Of a stretch of DNA of 64,000 nt, positions 17,023-26,064 are shown one piece after another. Positions within the stretch are counted from its first letter, which is position 1, and every line of letters begins with the position of its first letter. The DNA is taken from assembly GCA_014192425.1 (NCBI GenBank), contig BJHK01000006.1, positions 1 through 64,000 on the forward strand, written 5' to 3'. The notes below the pieces were generated by a model, which saw only the letters and a program-made list of their open reading frames with translations, did no database searches and was not told the DNA's origin. The stretch comes from Planctomycetia bacterium (lineage in GTDB: Bacteria > Planctomycetota > Planctomycetia > Pirellulales > UBA1268). The position numbers and the translations under genes are program-made.

Positions 17023-19677
17023 GGGGCGGCCGCAGTTGCAGTGCACCGCCCGGCCCAAGAGCCCGAGCCCGGCGGTGCTCACGTAGACCGCGGTCCGGGC
17101 GGCATCCCAGCAGCCCGTGACGCCGGTCGCCCGCGGGCCGCGCAGCCGCGACTGCACGCTCGGCACCGGATGGAAGATCGTCTCGACGAGCGAACTCCGT
17201 TCACGTTCGCGATCCTGGAGGTCGTCGAGCAGTCCGATGGTGCGGGCGAGCACCGCACGCTCGCAGCCGGCCGCGAGCAGCCGCTGATCGACCTCCGCCA
17301 CGCCGCGGCGGCTGGGGGTGGGCAGCATCAGGAGTCCAAGAAACGACCAGATCGTGAACACGAGGCTGAAGGTGACGATGCCCTCTGCCGTGGCCAACCG
17401 CCGACTCCCGACGAAGGCCGCCGCCAGCGCGATGCCGAAGAGCGTGAAGCCGATTGCGAGCATTCTGCCCCGCCACCAGGAACCGGTCTGCACGGCGATC
17501 TGCCGGCGCTGCACCGCCGCAGTGAAGGCCTCGGGATCGAGCACTTCACGCCAGTGCAGCGGCAGCAGGTGGAGCCGTGGCCGCACCACGCCCACCACCG
17601 CCCCGGTGAAGCCCTCGTCGTCCGACTCGCCCATGAAGGTCGGCAGCATCGGCGTGGCCCGTTCGTCCACGACGGGTTTGTCGTTCCCGCTCGGCAGGCT
17701 TGGCGTGACCTCGAGCGGCGCAAGCGCCGTAGCCACGGCGACTCGCCCCGCCAGCAACGCCAACGTGAGGGCCGCGCCGGCCGCGAACACCCCGAGTGAT
17801 CCTCCCGCCCGACCCGACAAAAGCAGCGTGACAGCCGCCGTGAACACCAGGATCGAGTGCCCACCCACTCCGCGTGCCAACCCGATCCAGAAGCGGCCGA
17901 GCGGCGGATGCCGCCGCCCGTAGCAGCGCGGCAAGAGATAGCCGCCGAACAGGTCGAAGGGCACATGCAGGCCGGCGTATGCGAGCACGAATCCGGCCAG
18001 CCCGAACATCTCGTCGCGGAGCGATCCGCCCGCGGCAGGCAGCAGTCGGGCGGGAAGCCCGACCGCGAGTCCCGCGATCGCCATGACGACGATCGTGCCC
18101 ACGCCGGTCATGCCCAGCCAGAGGCGGGCGCGTCCATATCCCGGGGCCGCGGCCGGTGACGGGAGTTCGCCACCGGGCGGTGCTTTGGATCGCGCGAGCG
18201 CTTCAGCCGTCTTCTGAATGCCGCGGAGCATGCCGCCGAAGACCAGTTCGTGCAGCGGCACGACGGCATACCAATACAACAGCCCGGCCAGGCCGCTGGG
18301 GCGGAAGCGGGCGGTCATCACGAGCCGGTGCAGGGGGGGCTGGGCGTGGGCATCGATGTCTTCGATCGCGAAGTCGAGCTGGGCCTCACCCGGCAGCTTC
18401 ATCTCGGCGCGGAGCGAGAGCGACCGATCGCGGTCGATGCCCACCACTCGCCAGAAGTCGAGCGCCTCGCCGAACTCGACCGTCTCCGGATGCCGTCTGC
18501 CGCGGCGCAGCCCCGGGCCGCCCACGAGCTTGTCCATCCAGCCGCGCAGCTGCCAGAGCACGTCGCCGGCATACCAGCCGTTGCCCCCGCCGATGCGGCA
18601 GACCGCCGCATAAATGCTCGCGGCGTCGGCTTCGATGTCGACGACCCGCCGGTCGGTGAACACCGTGCCCCCCGCCCAGGCCGGGTCGCCCGGCACCGGC
18701 CCCGCCACACTCCAGTGGGTTTCCACGGCCCGCTGATCGATCTTCACCTTGGCCCGGTGGATCGCCTCCCGCACACCCAGCGCTCGGTGGGGCATCAGCC
18801 GCTGCGTGGTGTCGTCGGTCACGACCACGCGATTCTTGAGCCCCTCCGCAAGCGGCCGGGCGATCCTGTAGGACACCGGCGTGACGAGGTTGATCCACAG
18901 CGAGCTCAGCCGCGGCGTCAGCACCGGCACCGGGAGGATGATCCGCCGGCGCAGGCCGAGCTCTTCGGCCATCACCCGCATCAACTCCCGGTAGGGCATC
19001 ACGTCGGGACCGCCGATCTCGAGCGTCTTGCCGGCCGTCTCGGGCACCTCGAGGCAGCGAACGAGCCAGTGCAGCACGTCGGCGATCGCCACCGGCTGGC
19101 ACGCCGTGGTCACCCATTTGGGCGTCACCATGATCGGAAGCCGCTCGACGAGATACCGGAGGATCTCGTACGACGCAGAACCCGAGCCGATGATCATCGC
19201 CGCCCGAAACGTGGTGACCGGCACGCCGCTCGACGCGAGCTCCTCTTCGACCTGCCGCCGCGACCGCAGGTGCTCGCTCAGATCCGGTCCCATCTCGCCG
19301 AGTCCGCCGAGATAGATGATGCGGCCGACGCCCGCTTCCCGGGCCGCCCGGGCGAAGCCGGCGGCGAGGTCCCGATCTTGATCAGCGTAGGCGCCGCCGG
19401 TGGCCACCATCGAATGCACGAGATAATAGGCCGCGCGGCAGCCCCGCAGGGCTGTGGCCACCGCCGCGGTGTCGGCCAGCTCGTTCGTCAGCACCTCGAT
19501 GTGAGGATGGTTCCGCCACGGACGGGCGTCGAGCTTGCGCGGTTCGCGCACGAGGCAACGCACCCGGTAGCCGGCTGCGAGCAGCGCGGGCACGAGGCGG
19601 CCGCCGACGTAGCCGGTCGCCCCCGTCACGGCGATCGTGTCGCCCGGACCGATCACCGGCCGCGGTTGGTCATTCAT
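16993..19677 (-). CDS. SDR-type NAD(P)-binding/DUF2867 protein fused to a C-terminal membrane domain
   Basis: The first 300 residues of this 894-residue protein form an extended short-chain dehydrogenase (NmrA/YbjT type): TGATGYVGGRLVPALLAAG is the nucleotide-binding motif and YYLVHSM and AMIIGSGSASYEILRYL follow. Residues about 330-490 match DUF2867 (YWYAVVPLHELVFGGML at the end). SDR-DUF2867 proteins of about 500 residues are common. Here about 370 more residues follow, with hydrophobic segments near 525-545, 565-590, 620-640, 645-665, 760-780 and 790-810. The tail has GFTGAVVG and ETIFHPVPSV, faintly like M48-peptidase surroundings, but no HExxH. The function of the fusion is unknown. Confidence 0.75.
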   Translation of the reverse strand: MNDQPRPVIGPGDTIAVTGATGYVGGRLVPALLAAGYRVRCLVREPRKLDARPWRNHPHIEVLTNELADTAAVATALRGCRAAYYLVHSMVATGGAYADQDRDLAAGFARAAREAGVGRIIYLGGLGEMGPDLSEHLRSRRQVEEELASSGVPVTTFRAAMIIGSGSASYEILRYLVERLPIMVTPKWVTTACQPVAIADVLHWLVRCLEVPETAGKTLEIGGPDVMPYRELMRVMAEELGLRRRIILPVPVLTPRLSSLWINLVTPVSYRIARPLAEGLKNRVVVTDDTTQRLMPHRALGVREAIHRAKVKIDQRAVETHWSVAGPVPGDPAWAGGTVFTDRRVVDIEADAASIYAAVCRIGGGNGWYAGDVLWQLRGWMDKLVGGPGLRRGRRHPETVEFGEALDFWRVVGIDRDRSLSLRAEMKLPGEAQLDFAIEDIDAHAQPPLHRLVMTARFRPSGLAGLLYWYAVVPLHELVFGGMLRGIQKTAEALARSKAPPGGELPSPAAAPGYGRARLWLGMTGVGTIVVMAIAGLAVGLPARLLPAAGGSLRDEMFGLAGFVLAYAGLHVPFDLFGGYLLPRCYGRRHPPLGRFWIGLARGVGGHSILVFTAAVTLLLSGRAGGSLGVFAAGAALTLALLAGRVAVATALAPLEVTPSLPSGNDKPVVDERATPMLPTFMGESDDEGFTGAVVGVVRPRLHLLPLHWREVLDPEAFTAAVQRRQIAVQTGSWWRGRMLAIGFTLFGIALAAAFVGSRRLATAEGIVTFSLVFTIWSFLGLLMLPTPSRRGVAEVDQRLLAAGCERAVLARTIGLLDDLQDRERERSSLVETIFHPVPSVQSRLRGPRATGVTGCWDAARTAVYVSTAGLGLLGRAVHCNCGRPSLWAFLPLD

Positions 19678-19890
19678 GGAAGCCCTGACGGGGAACGGTG
19701 GATGGCAAGACTCAGCAACACGCCGTCATCATAGAGTGTCGCCGGCAGAGGGAACCTGGAGTTCTTCGTCCCCGCGAAGCCCGTCCGTCACCGACTGCAC
19801 CGCAGCGGACTCGGTGCCGACTGCGAACAGTACTGAGCCCCGCGCCCGGCGCCGAACACGATTGAAGGCTCAGAGGCGTGTCCACGCCCG

Positions 19891-20079
19891 CTACTTCTTT
19901 GGGATGTAGGCGTTGACTCCCACAATCACTTTCTTGCCATCCACCACGCAGTCGGTCTCCTTGTTCCCGTAGGTTGAGGCGACCACCAAAGTCTTCCCGC
20001 TGGACGACCGTTCGGGCTTGGCATTCATTGGAATCCTGAGAACAAGCTCATCACCAACGATCATTGCTGTAAAAGGCAT
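19891..20079 (-). CDS. Small conserved-looking protein of unknown function
   Basis: This is a 62-residue basic protein (MPFTAMIVGDELVLRIPMNA to VGVNAYIPKK) with a likely ribosome site AAGGA about 9 nt before the ATG. Alternating hydrophobic residues suggest a small beta-barrel or beta-sandwich. It has no signal peptide. It lies alone between the SDR-fusion gene and the DUF2442-dodecin pair, with 212 bp of featureless sequence on one side. I recognise the general pattern of a small stand-alone planctomycete protein but cannot give it a function. Confidence 0.55.
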   Translation of the reverse strand: MPFTAMIVGDELVLRIPMNAKPERSSSGKTLVVASTYGNKETDCVVDGKKVIVGVNAYIPKK

Positions 20080-20191
20080 GGATGCGATCCTTTGGTCGAG
20101 CTGGGGGACATTGAATCGACCATTCTACGACAGTCGATTAAACTTCTGATCATCGGGGTGAGCGGCAACGATCATCGACAGGAAATCATCG

Positions 20192-20449
20192 ATGCCTGGA
20201 ACGAGCACTTTCCCGGTTGAAGTCACAAACGTGTCTCGGCACGGCCTGTGGTTGTCGGCCGGTCACGAGGAGCTGTTTCTGCCGTTCGAACACGTCCCTT
20301 GGTTTCGTGACGCCAGTTGTGAGAAGATATCGGCCGAGGAGCGGCCAACCCGCGACCATCTGTACTGGCCGCTTCTCGACATCGATTTATCTGTTGAATC
20401 GATTCGCAATCCCGCCGCTTTTCCCCTCGTTGCGAGGAGCCAGTCATGA
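20192..20449 (+). CDS. DUF2442 family protein
   Basis: This 85-residue protein has the family's typical strands FPVEVTNVSRHGLWLSAGHE and ELFLPFEHVPWFRDAS, then HLYWPLLDIDLSVESIRNP at the end. DUF2442 proteins are small and often lie next to DUF4160 partners in toxin-antitoxin-like pairs. No DUF4160 gene is present here; the next gene, overlapping by ATGA, encodes dodecin. Whether this one acts as an antitoxin or regulator is unknown. Confidence 0.8.
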   Translation: MPGTSTFPVEVTNVSRHGLWLSAGHEELFLPFEHVPWFRDASCEKISAEERPTRDHLYWPLLDIDLSVESIRNPAAFPLVARSQS

Positions 20450-20655
20450 GCGAACACACCTACAAGATGATCGAGTTGGTCGGATCTTCTCACACGAGCA
20501 TCGAATCGGCGGTCCAGAATGCCATTGCCAAGGCTGAGATCAATGAGAGCAAGATGCGGTGGTTCGAGGTGATGGAAACCCGAGGCCACATCGAAAACGG
20601 CAAGATCGCCCACTGGCAGGTGCGGGTGAAAATCGGCGTCACGCTCGACGAGTGA
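20446..20655 (+). CDS. Dodecin flavoprotein
   Basis: Dodecins are small flavin-binding proteins that assemble into hollow dodecamers storing FMN or riboflavin. The 69-residue sequence has the family pattern: YKMIELVGSSHTSIESAVQN, the central helix AIAKAEI, then MRWFEVMETRGHIENGKIAH with the flavin-stacking tryptophan, and HWQVRVKIGVTLDE. The start overlaps the stop of the DUF2442 gene (ATGA), so the two are co-translated. Confidence 0.95.
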   Translation: MSEHTYKMIELVGSSHTSIESAVQNAIAKAEINESKMRWFEVMETRGHIENGKIAHWQVRVKIGVTLDE

Positions 20656-20665
20656 CGAGAAACCC

Positions 20666-20800
20666 CTACCCCGTCCTCCCCCCGCCCTTGGGCACCATCG
20701 GCACCACCATCAACCGCCGCCTGATTTTCATCGCCAGTAGCTCATCCCTGATCGCCAGCCGCCGGACTACCTTGAGCAGGTTCTTGTTCGCGGCAACCAT
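20666..20800 (-). CDS. Possible small basic protein
   Basis: A 44-residue frame from ATG at 20800 reads MVAANKNLLKVVRRLAIRDE, then LLAMKIRRRLMVVPMVPKGG, and stops at 20666. It looks like a regular amphipathic basic helix, but there is no clear ribosome site and the frame continues upstream to a stop near 20845. It could be the C-terminal remnant of a larger gene. The rest of the gap (20801-21133) shows nothing beyond the ribosome site of the next gene. Confidence 0.25.
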   Translation of the reverse strand: MVAANKNLLKVVRRLAIRDELLAMKIRRRLMVVPMVPKGGGRTG

Positions 20801-21133
20801 GAGAGCCTCGCTTTCTTGCGGTTTTGGGCTCCTGCTATTTCTGCGCTAGTTCGAGTTGTTGGGGTTTCGTTCAATCGCCTTGAATTGGCCCGCTCCACGG
20901 GCTCAGGTACAGGCAAAAGCAAACATCTCGTTGCCGTGCTCGTCCCGCGACGATCGTGCAAAAGACCCGGCTATCCTTCCGATCCCGGGGGGTGAGGACG
21001 CCGGTTCGTTAACCGCCGGCATGCATCCGATCAACGAGTTATTGCGAATCCAGTGGAGAGTGTGCGTCGCCGGTAGCATCGGCAGGGGCCGCAGGGGCAC
21101 CATTGCGATGTACTTGTCTCGAGGAGAGCCCTT

Positions 21134-23962
21134 ATGACTCACGGAGTTAAAGATCGATGCGGAGGTTGGAGACGCCGGTGTGTCGGCCTGGTGTGCGGCC
21201 TGGTCTGGATCTGCCTCCCGGCCCAGTCCCACGCCATCTGCGGTCTCGATGCGGCAGCCTTCGATCAGGTTCGCGACGTCGCCGACCTCGACGCGCGGCA
21301 GGCGTGGGCGCAGCAGATTGCGCGGCAGGGGGGCGCGTCGTGCGTCGTCTGCCATCTGGCCGGCTTCGGTCCGCGGAATCAGTACGGAACCGCGATCAAC
21401 ATGCTGGTGACGGGTTTCGACCGGGACAATTCCCCCCGCAAGCGCGAGGCGGGGCGGCGGGTCAATGACATTCCGGCCGATCCGACGCTGCCCGACTCAC
21501 CGACCTTCGGCGATCTGATCCGCCGCGGCCTCTTGCCTGCCGCCGATCTCGCGGCCAACCGGGCCGCGATCCAAAACCTTCCGGCCGATCCGCCCGAGAG
21601 GGTCACGGTCGAGCGGGCCCGCGAACTCGTGCGGCAGGCTCAGGATGAGTCGCCGTTCGAGATCCTCCAGCTCAGCCGGACGCCCGACGTGAGCCCGGAG
21701 GTGGCGACCGTGCTCGCCGAGTTCCGCGGCGAGATGCTGATCCTCGGCCTGCGGTCGCTCTCGCCGGAGGTCGCCCGGGCGCTCGCGAAAAGCCGGGCGG
21801 CCACCGTGTGGCTGCACTCGGTCACGGCGGTTACTCCCGAGGCGGCCGCGGCCATCGCGGAGGTGCCGGGCGATCTGGTGGTCTCCGGGCTGGTCAAACT
21901 CGAGTCCGTGCCGCTGGCGCGGAAACTGGCCCGGCGACCGGCGGCGTTGTCACTTCCGTATCTGCGAGAGATCAGCCCCGAGGTCGCCGCGGCGTTGGCG
22001 GAGACCCCCCGCGGCCTGACGCTAGCTGCCCTGACCGACGCATCGCCGGAGGTTCAGGCAGCGCTGGCCAAGACTGCCGCATCCCTCTCGCTGCCGAGCC
22101 TCGAGTCGCTGGACTCGTTGCCGCTCACTCGGAAACTCGCCGCCGGTTATTCATCGTCGGTCCTGCTCCCGGGCCTCCGGAAACTGTCCGTGGAGCAGGC
22201 GGAGGTAATCGCCACGGTGGAACGTCGATTCTTCCTGGGAGGCACCTTCCTGCCGCTCGCCGTGATGTCCGAGGAAGTCGCGACCGTATTCGCGAATAAC
22301 CCGCTCGCGGGCCGGCTGACGCTCGGGGCCGGGCCGATCTCCGATTCGGCCTTCAAGAGCCTGGTCGATTCTCCCGTACGCATCGAGTTGCCAGACACGG
22401 CCTCGTTGAGTGACGAACAGGTGCGGATCATGGCCGCGGCGGTGGATCGCGTTCCGGGCGGCCCATTCGGGACGCGCTCGAAATTCAGCCTGCCGATGCT
22501 GACGACGCTCGACTCCGCCCTGCTGGCCGAGACGCTGCTGCGATCCTCGGACGGTCTTTCTGGGGTGACGAGTATCTCGCCCGCGGCGGCCGAGGCGCTG
22601 GGCCGGATTCCGGAAGCGGCGGCCGGCAAACCGGATGTCGGGTTCAACTTGCCAAGCCTCGAGGAACTCAGCCCCGAGACGGCCCGGCTGCTCATGAACC
22701 GGCGGTGGGCGGGGATCTCGCTGGGGGCCAGGGAGGCTGCGCCGGAGACCGTGCGGAGGATGGTGCGGCAAAGCTCCAACGTGTCGCTGGGCCTCACAGC
22801 CATCACGCCCGAAGTGGCTGCCGCGTTCGGCGAGATGGCCAGCGATACTGGGAACTTGGGAGGAGGCTTGCTGGCGTTTCCCCGACTGTCCGAACTTTCC
22901 CCGGAGGCGGCCCGGGCGCTGGTGACGGCGCTGAACCGTGGCGAGGAGGTGCCGACGTTTGGCGGGCTCAACAGGACGCCGCAGTTGTTCATCGGCGGCC
23001 GTGGATTGGCGGGCATCGCTCCGCCCTTGACCCCGGCACTGGCTCGTGAGCTGGCGCGGTATCGAGGCCGGCTCTCGATCGCCGGCCTGCGGGGGGAGCT
23101 TTCGCCGGAGGCGGCCGCCGCGCTGCAGGCGTATCGCGGCCCGTCCATCGATCTGTCCGGCCCCGCGATCGACAGGCTGTCACCCGAAACGGCGGCGGAA
23201 CTGGCCAAGATCCCCGTGAAGCTCGACCTGCCGCTCCGGGTGCTCGACTCGGTGCCGTTGGCCAAGAAACTCGCCGGCCAAAGCAGTCTGTCGCTCAACG
23301 ACCTGACCGTGCTCTCCGACGAAGCGGCCCAGGCACTGGCGCGGCACGAGCGTGACCTGTCCTTGAACGGCCTGACCACGCTCTCTGCCGAAGCCGCAAA
23401 GGCGCTCTCGCAGCACCAGGCCCTTGGCCTGCGGCTCAACGGCCTGACCACGCTCTCCGAAGAGGCGGCCAAGGCATTGGCGCAGTACAAGGGCTTCCTG
23501 TCGCTGAACGGCCTGACCAAGCTACCTGATGACGCGGCCCAGGCATTGGCGCAGTACCAGGGCAGCCTGTCCCTGAACGGCCTGACCACGTTGTCTGCCG
23601 ACGCGGCCCAGGCCTTGGGGCAGCATCAGGGCGATTTGTCCCTCGCCGGCCTGACGAGGCTCTCGGCCGAGGCGGCCAAGGCCCTCGCTGCCGCCGATAA
23701 GTGGTCCGGCTTTCTTCCTCGGGTCACCGCGCTCGACTCCCTGGACGCGGTCGCCGTCGCCGAAGCCCTCGCCGCGAAGAAAGGCCCGCTGAATCTCCCC
23801 AGTCTTAGGAAAATCTCTCCCAAGACGCTCACGGCCCTGATCCAGAAGGGAAACGTCGAGATCCCGCTGATCGAGACGCTGGAGTTGATCCCCGAGCCAG
23901 ACGGCAGCCCGATGGAAGACTTCTTGATCCCCGAGGGGTTCCAGCAGCGACAGAAGCGGTAA
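21134..23962 (+). CDS. Secreted protein with a c-type heme motif and a long array of 23-residue leucine-rich-like repeats
   Basis: The start has GAGGAG upstream and a signal peptide ending near QSHA. A single heme-attachment motif CVVCH lies at residues 70-74, followed by FGPRNQYGTAINML, a pattern I associate with planctomycete one-heme domains. From about residue 165 to 920 the protein is a repeat array of 22-25-residue units of the type LSLNGLTTLSDEAAKALAQH. Late units (encoded by 23281-23690) are nearly identical, whereas early ones have diverged. The unit resembles a leucine-rich repeat, so a curved solenoid is expected. It is 942 residues long, alone on its strand, and likely periplasmic. 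An electron-carrying or binding role is inferred. Confidence 0.75.
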   Translation: MTHGVKDRCGGWRRRCVGLVCGLVWICLPAQSHAICGLDAAAFDQVRDVADLDARQAWAQQIARQGGASCVVCHLAGFGPRNQYGTAINMLVTGFDRDNSPRKREAGRRVNDIPADPTLPDSPTFGDLIRRGLLPAADLAANRAAIQNLPADPPERVTVERARELVRQAQDESPFEILQLSRTPDVSPEVATVLAEFRGEMLILGLRSLSPEVARALAKSRAATVWLHSVTAVTPEAAAAIAEVPGDLVVSGLVKLESVPLARKLARRPAALSLPYLREISPEVAAALAETPRGLTLAALTDASPEVQAALAKTAASLSLPSLESLDSLPLTRKLAAGYSSSVLLPGLRKLSVEQAEVIATVERRFFLGGTFLPLAVMSEEVATVFANNPLAGRLTLGAGPISDSAFKSLVDSPVRIELPDTASLSDEQVRIMAAAVDRVPGGPFGTRSKFSLPMLTTLDSALLAETLLRSSDGLSGVTSISPAAAEALGRIPEAAAGKPDVGFNLPSLEELSPETARLLMNRRWAGISLGAREAAPETVRRMVRQSSNVSLGLTAITPEVAAAFGEMASDTGNLGGGLLAFPRLSELSPEAARALVTALNRGEEVPTFGGLNRTPQLFIGGRGLAGIAPPLTPALARELARYRGRLSIAGLRGELSPEAAAALQAYRGPSIDLSGPAIDRLSPETAAELAKIPVKLDLPLRVLDSVPLAKKLAGQSSLSLNDLTVLSDEAAQALARHERDLSLNGLTTLSAEAAKALSQHQALGLRLNGLTTLSEEAAKALAQYKGFLSLNGLTKLPDDAAQALAQYQGSLSLNGLTTLSADAAQALGQHQGDLSLAGLTRLSAEAAKALAAADKWSGFLPRVTALDSLDAVAVAEALAAKKGPLNLPSLRKISPKTLTALIQKGNVEIPLIETLELIPEPDGSPMEDFLIPEGFQQRQKR

Positions 23963-24256
23963 CCGCCCCGGGGTCATCGAGATTCCCGTCGCGTCGTCCT
24001 CACGCAGGCCGAGACGGCGAGCCAGGATCGCGGCGACGGCCTCGTTGGAGCATTTCTTCTCCGGCGGCGCCGTCGCCTTCATCTGCAGGTCGTCGCCCAG
24101 CCGGCATGCGACTGGTCCCGCGAGGATCCCGTCACGACCTTCACCGTGAGGCGGGCTGAGGGGGCGTGTTCATGGCCATGGCCATCCTCAGGTTCTGTAC
24201 GTGTTGGCGGAATCGCGGCGCCGCAAAAACCCGACGCGGTAGTTGCTCGCGGGAGA
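23963..24256. other. Intergenic stretch without a convincing gene
   Basis: The minus strand reads KATAPPEKKCSNEAVAAILA and onward near 24080-23990, which has a protein-like look but no start or family that I can name; it may be a gene remnant. From about 24165 the sequence resembles the region left of the 84-nt module near tRNA-Asn (36395-36470), including a shared gtgtt-gc-gaatcg-ggcg-cgcaaaa-ccgacgc pattern. Confidence 0.35.
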
Positions 24257-24480
24257 TCGCACCGAAAAAATCGTCGCCTGCCAAAAACACAAGCCGCAGA
24301 ACGACTTGCGTCTTCCTGCGGCTCGGTGCGGTCTCTTGCGAAAGAGGTATCAGCTCCCCGAGTAGGAACAGTTCGAATTGTGGTTTCCTCGGAAACTACC
24401 GCAAAGCCGGCTCGAACGTGACGTAAAAAGCGACGTACGCCCGAAGTGCGCAGGGACGGGCACCGCCCGGCAGGGAGCAC
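24257..24480. repeat. Dispersed repeat, copy C: 84-nt module plus tRNA-Asn 3'-end match
   Basis: Bases 24257-24340 match 36511-36594 at about 80 of 84 positions. Eleven bases later AGCTCCCCGAGTAGGA (24352-24367) is identical to the tRNA-Asn 3' end plus two flanking bases at 36616-36631, in the same orientation. The module holds the hairpin GCCGCAG-N16-CTGCGGC, with a T-rich stretch after it on the minus strand, as in a terminator. The rest (24368-24480) parallels copy D. I read it as an attachment-site-like scar. Confidence 0.75.
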
Positions 24481-24554
24481 GCTGGGGCTCGAGACCGCTT
24501 CCGTCACGGGTGCCTGTTCAGCACGGGCTTGCCAACAGAAACCTCTGCCCGATG

Positions 24555-24579
24555 AGCCGAGGACAATGCGTTTTCGGGA
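24555..24579. repeat. 25-nt dispersed repeat (partner at 15326-15350)
   Basis: This is the second copy of the AGCCGAGGAC-rT-CGTTTTCGGGA repeat, differing at 2 of 25 positions from the copy at 15326. It lies about 60 bp before the oxidase gene. Between it and the start codon is the hairpin CCCGGG-gtatt-CCCGGG (24615-24631). Confidence 0.6.
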
Positions 24580-24636
24580 ATCGCCAGCCCGTGGGCCGGC
24601 AACGACCGCGTCGTCCCGGGGTATTCCCGGGCTATC

Positions 24637-26064
24637 ATGAGCGATATGCCACCCCTGGAATACTTTCCCGTCATCGACGTCGGCCCGCTCATGAAGGGGC
24701 TCGTGATCGGCGGCCTGGGCATCTTCCACGTCTTTCTCGCCCAGTTCGCCATCGGCGGGGGCATGCTGCTCTGCTACCTGCAGTGGCTCCACATGCGGGG
24801 TGCTTGCCGGCTGGCCCGCCGATTCGCCGACGACTACTTCAAGGTGCTCGTGCTCGTGAGCTTCGTGCTCGGCGCCGTTACGGGCGTGGCGATGTGGTTT
24901 ACGAGCATTCAGGTCAGCCCCCGCACGATCGCCACAATGGTGCGGGAGTTCCACTGGGTGTGGGCCACCGAGTGGACGTTCTTCTGTCTGGAGGTCGTGG
25001 CCGGCTATCTCTTCTACCGCTACGGGCCGCGGCTCACCGACCCAGCGCGGCTGCAGCTGCTCCTGCTCTACTCGGGCGCATCGTGGATGAGCCTCTTCTG
25101 GATCAACGGGATCCTGTCCTGGCAGCTGACCCCCGGCGGATGGCTGGAGACACACGACGTGTGGGCCGGGTTTTTCAATCCCGGATTCCTGCCCTCGCTC
25201 ATCTTTCGCACGATCTCCGCGGCGGCGATCGCTGCGCTGGCAGCCTGCGTGCTCGTCAATGCGGTGGGCGGCTTCACCCGTGAGGAGCGGCACGAACTGG
25301 TGGCCGTGTGCGCCCGGCCGCTGGTCGCCATGCTGGCGATGCCCTTGGTGGGGGCCTGGTATCTGGCGACCATGCCCGCCGACAGCCGCGGCTGGACGAC
25401 GGGCGGAAGCGTGCCGATGACGCTGTTTCTCACGATGGCCGTCGGCAGTTCGACGCTCGTCGGCCTGTACGCCGTCGTGGCCATCCTGCGCCAGCGGCTG
25501 TACGTCAACGGCGCCACCGCCACGCTGCTGCTGGCGCTGGCGTTCGCCGCCACGGCCGGGGGCGAGTTCGTGCGCGAAGGCGTGCGGAAGCCGTTCACGA
25601 TTCGTGAGTATCTTTACTCCAACTCGATCGCCCGCGACGGGATCGGGCAGCTCCGGCAGAGGGGCTGTGCCACCGACGACCCCTATCCGCTGCGGGATGC
25701 GGCGGCGTACCCCAACGCCCAGGTGGCCCTCGGCGCGAAGGTTTTTCGGGTCCAGTGCTCCGTGTGCCATACGCTCGAGGGCATGAACGCCGTGTGCGAG
25801 CTGGCGGCGACGTGGTCGATCGACCAGCGGCGGCTCAACATCGCGCAGCTCCAGCGGACGAAGCCCTTCATGCCGCCCTTCGCCGGCACGCCGGCGGAGG
25901 TCGAGGCGGTCGTGCAGCTGATTGGCTGGATCCGGGCCGGCAGGCCTCCGGCCTGGGAGGAGGCGCACGATGCCGCGGTGCTCGCGCAAATCGGTCGCTG
26001 GCTCGACGAGGCGGGCACGGGCCCTGGTGATGCGCGACTTGCCGCAACGGGGCCACTCCGATGA
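24637..26064 (+). CDS. bd-type oxidase subunit I homologue with C-terminal cytochrome c motif
   Basis: This 475-residue membrane protein has about eight hydrophobic helices in the N-terminal 310 residues, in the order of CydA. H31 (GIFHVFLAQ) lies where a CydA heme ligand is expected, and E104, E112 and E119 fall in the helix that carries the conserved glutamates. The long CydA quinol loop is missing. Where CydA has the b558-ligand histidine after VKF, I read Arg (LIFRTISA). A soluble tail carries CSVCH (residues 374-378), so one c heme is expected. This fits the divergent cytochrome-c-bearing bd-like (OR-C type) oxidases, which probably take electrons from c-type carriers. A hairpin just before the ATG leaves no Shine-Dalgarno site. 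The next gene overlaps by ATGA. Confidence 0.75.
   Translation: MSDMPPLEYFPVIDVGPLMKGLVIGGLGIFHVFLAQFAIGGGMLLCYLQWLHMRGACRLARRFADDYFKVLVLVSFVLGAVTGVAMWFTSIQVSPRTIATMVREFHWVWATEWTFFCLEVVAGYLFYRYGPRLTDPARLQLLLLYSGASWMSLFWINGILSWQLTPGGWLETHDVWAGFFNPGFLPSLIFRTISAAAIAALAACVLVNAVGGFTREERHELVAVCARPLVAMLAMPLVGAWYLATMPADSRGWTTGGSVPMTLFLTMAVGSSTLVGLYAVVAILRQRLYVNGATATLLLALAFAATAGGEFVREGVRKPFTIREYLYSNSIARDGIGQLRQRGCATDDPYPLRDAAAYPNAQVALGAKVFRVQCSVCHTLEGMNAVCELAATWSIDQRRLNIAQLQRTKPFMPPFAGTPAEVEAVVQLIGWIRAGRPPAWEEAHDAAVLAQIGRWLDEAGTGPGDARLAATGPLR

Noticed and set aside
24079-25989. 636-residue minus-strand open frame
   Set aside because: It is antisense to the oxidase subunit I gene, histidine/arginine-rich with no domain; only its first bases lie outside that gene.
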